Part shown: in pieces, positions 60,825 to 64,000 of the stretch | Layout of the letters: every line of letters starts with the position of its first letter | Numbering within the stretch: the first letter of the stretch is position 1 | Source of the DNA: Clostridioides sp. ES-S-0010-02 | GTDB lineage: Bacteria > Bacillota > Clostridia > Peptostreptococcales > Peptostreptococcaceae | Assembly: GCA_020641055.1 (NCBI GenBank) | Contig: CP067345.1 | Coordinates: 3,279,317-3,343,316 of the forward strand | DNA: 64,000 bases | Direction of reading: 5' to 3' | The notes under the pieces: generated by a model | Seen by the model: the letters and a program-made list of their open reading frames with translations, nothing else | What the model was told of the DNA's origin: nothing | Databases searched by the model: none | Made by a program: the position numbers and the translations under genes

Positions 60825-62552
60825 CTATGCAAGTTCTTCTTTACTAAGCTGTGAATCTGCGATTTGCTTATAAACTTCACAATTTTCAAGTAACTCTTTA
60901 TGTTTTCCTATACCTACAATTTCTCCATCATTCAAAACTATAATCTGATTAGCATCCATAATTGTACTTATACGCTGTGCTATAATTATGGCTGATGAAT
61001 CTTTAATTTCATTCTTCAATGCTTTTCTAAGCCTTTTATCTGTATTGAAATCTAATGCAGAAAAGCTATCATCAAAAACATATACTTCTGGTTTTCTAAC
61101 TAATGCCCTTGCAATAGATATTCTCTGTTTCTGGCCACCAGATAAGTTATTTCCTCCTTGTGCTACGAACGAATCATACTTATCTTCCATATCAGAAATA
61201 AATTCATCAGCTTGGGCTACATTTGCAGCATGTTTTACTTCTTCAATACTTGCATCTTCTTTTCCATATCTTATATTTTCTTCTATTGTCCCACTAAATA
61301 AAAAGGCTTTTTGTGGTACAAATCCAATCTTGTCTCTAAGCTCTTTTTGAGGCATATTCTTAATATCTTGACCATTTATAGATATTTCTCCAGATTGAAT
61401 TTCAAAAAAACGTGGTATTATATTTGCAATAGTAGATTTACCAGAACCAGTGCTTCCTATAATTGCAGTTACTTCTCCAGATTTTGCTTCAAATGTTATA
61501 TTGTTTAAAACAGGTTCCTCCGACTGGGAATATGAAAAAGTTACGTTTTTAAATACTAAATGACCTCTTTCTGAAGTAATATCTTTATATCCATTTCCAT
61601 CTACAATTTCAGGTTCTATGTCTAAGATTTGGTTTACTCTATCTGCACAAGCTCCTGCTCTAGGTATGTACATAAATACCATTACTCCCATAATTAAATA
61701 AAATAATATTAAGATACAATACTCAACCAGTGCCATTATATGACCTATCTCCATATTTCCATTACTTACTCTCATACCACCAAACCAAATTATACTCACT
61801 ATACCTAAGTTCATTATTAACATTACAACAGGCATAAGTACTGCAAATATTTTATTTATTGAAATTGCTGTTTCAGAATAATCTATTGCAGTTCTATCAA
61901 ATCTCTTTTTTTCAAAACGACTTCTATCAAAAGCTCTTATAACTCTTACTCCAGTTACTACTTCACGTAATACTCTATTCATATTATCCATCTTTATTTG
62001 CATCATTTTAAACAATCTGATAACTTTTTTACCAACCAAAAACGCAGATAACATGAATAGAAACATTACTGTAACAATAATAATTGTCATTACTTTATCT
62101 ATAGAATATGCTAAGAATAAACCAGAAACTGTTATGATTGGTGCTGGTAATACCAACTGAATAAACATAAACAAAGATTGACCTATTAAAGTAATATCAC
62201 TAGTACTCCTAGTAATCATTGAAGCTGTTCCTATTTTATTAAAATCATTTATTGATAAATCTTGTGATTTTATAAATACTGCTTCTCTAATATCTCTACA
62301 AAATCCAGATGAGAGATTTGATGATACTTTGCAAACTAAAACAGCTGATAAAGCTGTTATACCTGCTGCTATCAACATAATTAAACCTGTCTTTACAATA
62401 TAATCTACATCCCCCTTTACTACACCATTATTTACTATACTTGCTGTAAGTGTTGGTATATATAAAGTTCCAAGAGTTTGTAAAAATGTAAACATCAGCA
62501 CTGTAACAATTAAAACTCTATATGGTTTTAAAAAACGAATTAATTTTTTCAT
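60825..62552 (-). CDS. Multidrug-type ABC exporter, half-transporter A (degenerate catalytic site)
   Basis: 575 residues with six membrane segments (about 15-305) and an NBD: Walker A GSTGSGKST near 365, signature LSGGQKQRISIARAL near 468, and Walker B VYVFDDSFSALD, where Asp replaces the catalytic Glu. The switch region reads IAQRIST, with Gln where His is normal. This asymmetric pair of changes is typical of the non-catalytic partner in heterodimeric exporters. It is the first gene of the two-gene unit, read from a promoter under MerR-type control at 62579-62609. Confidence 0.9.
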   Translation of the reverse strand: MKKLIRFLKPYRVLIVTVLMFTFLQTLGTLYIPTLTASIVNNGVVKGDVDYIVKTGLIMLIAAGITALSAVLVCKVSSNLSSGFCRDIREAVFIKSQDLSINDFNKIGTASMITRSTSDITLIGQSLFMFIQLVLPAPIITVSGLFLAYSIDKVMTIIIVTVMFLFMLSAFLVGKKVIRLFKMMQIKMDNMNRVLREVVTGVRVIRAFDRSRFEKKRFDRTAIDYSETAISINKIFAVLMPVVMLIMNLGIVSIIWFGGMRVSNGNMEIGHIMALVEYCILILFYLIMGVMVFMYIPRAGACADRVNQILDIEPEIVDGNGYKDITSERGHLVFKNVTFSYSQSEEPVLNNITFEAKSGEVTAIIGSTGSGKSTIANIIPRFFEIQSGEISINGQDIKNMPQKELRDKIGFVPQKAFLFSGTIEENIRYGKEDASIEEVKHAANVAQADEFISDMEDKYDSFVAQGGNNLSGGQKQRISIARALVRKPEVYVFDDSFSALDFNTDKRLRKALKNEIKDSSAIIIAQRISTIMDANQIIVLNDGEIVGIGKHKELLENCEVYKQIADSQLSKEELA

Positions 62553-62578
62553 ACAATCACACTCCTTTATAGAATATT

Positions 62579-62609
62579 ATGATAAACTATACTGTAACAG
62601 GATAGTCAA
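62579..62609. promoter_or_regulatory. MerR-type promoter and operator between the ABC exporter and MerR gene
   Basis: On the minus strand TTGACT (62604-62609) and TATCAT (62579-62584) are separated by 19 bp, the long spacer typical of MerR-activated promoters. The spacer and -35 contain a 21-bp near-perfect dyad (62586-62606; ACTAT-CTGT-ACAG-ATAGT blocks separated by single bases). The dyad lies 19 bp before the merR ATG, so it can also control the regulator. Confidence 0.75.
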
Positions 62610-62624
62610 GGAGGAATTTTAATT

Positions 62625-63455
62625 ATGAGTCAAATTTCGAAAAATTATTTCACAACTGGAGAATTTGCAAAGATTTGTGGAGTCAATAAAAAGACGCTTT
62701 TTCATTATGATGATATAGGTCTTTTCTCTCCAGAGTTAAAGAAGGAAAACGGATATAGATACTACTCATACCATCAACTCAGTATTTTTGGTATAATTTC
62801 TTCTCTTAAGGAAATTAAAATGCCTTTAAAAGAAATTAAAGCTTACATAGATAAACGAACTCCGAGTTTACTAATTGAACTTTTAGAAAAGAAAACTCTT
62901 GATATTAACAATGAAATTGAAAAATTGAATAATATTAAGGCTTTAATGGAGTCTACTATTTCATTTACTAAAAAAGCATGTAATATAGATGCAAATACGA
63001 TTACTTTAGAAGAACATGAGGAAGAGTATTTAGTCAAAACGCCTCTTACTTATAAAGAACCCTTTCTTGGAGATGATGATGAAAACTTTTTATATGAATG
63101 TATTAACTTTATGGATAACTATGATTTAGGTGATGATGGTATGATTGGTTCAATCATTAAAGGCGAAGATATAATGAATAGAGATTTTGAGTCATATTCA
63201 TATTTATTTACAAAAGTTAATAAAGACTATAAGAAATATCCTACATCAATCAAACCAAAAGGGCTTTATGTAACTGCTTATCATAAAGGAAGTTATGAAA
63301 CTATTAATAAAACTTATGAAAAACTATTAGAATTTTTCAATCAAAATAATTTATATATGGGAGATTTTGTTTATGAAGAATATCTCCTATATGATATAAG
63401 TGTAAGAGATTCTAATGAATATCTAACTCAAATATCAGCAGAAGTTAAAATGTAA
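62625..63455 (+). CDS. MerR-family multidrug-responsive regulator
   Basis: 276 residues: an N-terminal MerR HTH (about 9-78; FTTGEFAKICGVNKKTLFHY then DDIGLFSPELKKENGYRYYS), a coiled dimerisation helix (about 80-120) and a C-terminal GyrI-like effector domain (about 130-276). The architecture is that of BmrR, a drug-binding activator. It is divergent from the heterodimeric exporter, with the expected operator between. An AAGGAGG box precedes the ATG at 62625. I infer that it activates the exporter when it binds a cationic or lipophilic drug. Confidence 0.9.
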   Translation: MSQISKNYFTTGEFAKICGVNKKTLFHYDDIGLFSPELKKENGYRYYSYHQLSIFGIISSLKEIKMPLKEIKAYIDKRTPSLLIELLEKKTLDINNEIEKLNNIKALMESTISFTKKACNIDANTITLEEHEEEYLVKTPLTYKEPFLGDDDENFLYECINFMDNYDLGDDGMIGSIIKGEDIMNRDFESYSYLFTKVNKDYKKYPTSIKPKGLYVTAYHKGSYETINKTYEKLLEFFNQNNLYMGDFVYEEYLLYDISVRDSNEYLTQISAEVKM

Positions 63456-63563
63456 AAGGAGATACTAAAGAATACAAAAATGAATGTAAAGATTAATAAT
63501 GAGTATAGCAAATTAAATAAATTTTATAATAGTATTATCTAAAGCATACAGAAGTTTATTTAA

Positions 63564-63603
63564 AAAGATGTAGGTGATTTTATATAAAATCACCTACATC
63601 TTT
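63564..63603. terminator. Bidirectional terminator downstream of the MerR gene
   Basis: A perfect 40-bp palindrome: 20-bp arms (63564-63583 and 63584-63603) containing AGATGTAGGTGATTTTAT, with A/T runs on both sides. It separates two convergent genes. Confidence 0.87.
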
Positions 63604-63616
63604 ATTTATATTTAAA

Positions 63617-64000
63617 CTAATTTCTAGAGTTATCTAATAGCCATTTTTCTGCATCTTTATAAAGTCTATCAACCTTCTCTGGTCTATCTATTCCGGGGAG
63701 TTCTTGATTTATTTTATATCCATCTGTACTAAGCATATAAGAAAGACTTGCATATGAAGGTCTATAATCCTTTATATCTTCCTTAGAAATTTTGACATCC
63801 CCATCCTGATAAACAGGTAAAATTATATCTTTTTCATATATAGCATCCATAGATATTATATACCACATATCGTCTATCTTTTGAGTCTTATACAGAAACT
63901 TGACATCTGACTGAAGTTCAACTAAATTTCCATCTATTTCATTTCTAATATGGATAGCTCCCATTGTAATTGATACTGCCTTATCTTTATTTACCCAAAC
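63617..64000 (-). CDS. Partial hypothetical protein (C-terminal part)
   Basis: The minus-strand frame ending at 63617 stays open to the window edge. An internal ATG at 63964 is preceded in frame by VWVNKDKAVSIT, so the gene starts outside. The visible 127 residues include DMWYIISMDAIYEKDIILPV and end ...DAEKWLLDNSRN. The first visible part looks like a beta-rich domain with a ligand-binding style similar to small NTF2-like or lipoprotein C-termini. I recognise no family and assign no function. Confidence 0.6.
   Translation of the reverse strand, partial: VWVNKDKAVSITMGAIHIRNEIDGNLVELQSDVKFLYKTQKIDDMWYIISMDAIYEKDIILPVYQDGDVKISKEDIKDYRPSYASLSYMLSTDGYKINQELPGIDRPEKVDRLYKDAEKWLLDNSRN

Overview
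The window is about 64 kb of low-GC, Gram-positive, spore-former-type chromosome. I identify it as Clostridioides difficile or a very close relative. The basis is three surface proteins anchored by triple CWB2 (PF04122) repeats and a 16S-23S spacer built from 9-bp repeats separated by exactly 33 and 53 bp, the mosaic used for C. difficile ribotyping. Names such as cwp16/17/18 come from memory of strain 630, not from a search. I see no prophage, insertion sequence or CRISPR array.

Layout, low to high coordinates; nearly everything is on the minus strand. 1-8.7 kb holds housekeeping genes: an ABC-2 type exporter, NAD kinase, a small phosphodiesterase, the anchor-only protein Cwp18, peptidase T, an AI-2E-family permease and a CNNM/CorC-type membrane protein. 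8.9-26.0 kb is one dense seven-gene DNA-end-processing block. In transcription order it has an AddB-like protein without nuclease domain, a UvrD-type helicase without nuclease domain, a stand-alone Fe-S PD-(D/E)XK nuclease, then addB, addA, sbcD and sbcC. 26.2-31.0 kb carries two near-identical CWB2-amidase genes (cwp17, cwp16). Between them lies a decayed copy of the 3' end of 23S rRNA, a fossil of the duplication. 31.2-36.3 kb is a complete rRNA operon (16S-23S-tRNA-Gly-5S) with a strong promoter.

36.4-45.7 kb holds a glucosaminidase and then a synthase-dependent exopolysaccharide locus: degenerate-GGDEF receptor, DUF2334 deacetylase-like protein, processive GT2 synthase, BcsB-like protein, GH113-like protein and UDP-GlcNAc 2-epimerase. 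The gene content resembles B. subtilis ydaJKLMN and Listeria pss. The synthase has no PilZ domain. The GGDEF protein has lost its active site but keeps the RxxD c-di-GMP-binding site, so it probably acts as the c-di-GMP sensor. This is the best candidate for a little-described system here.

46-50.3 kb is the potABCD spermidine/putrescine importer with its XRE-cupin regulator; potC appears to start at AUU. 50.7-53.2 kb has a YczE-type membrane protein and an amino-acid ABC importer without its ATPase. 53.6-56.9 kb is a VTC-domain / DUF4956 / CotH-kinase operon of unknown role. 57.3-58.9 kb has a LysE-type exporter divergent from a LysR regulator. 58.9-63.5 kb has a heterodimeric multidrug-type ABC exporter divergent from a MerR regulator, with a classic 19-bp-spacer MerR promoter. 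Both window edges cut genes of unknown function.
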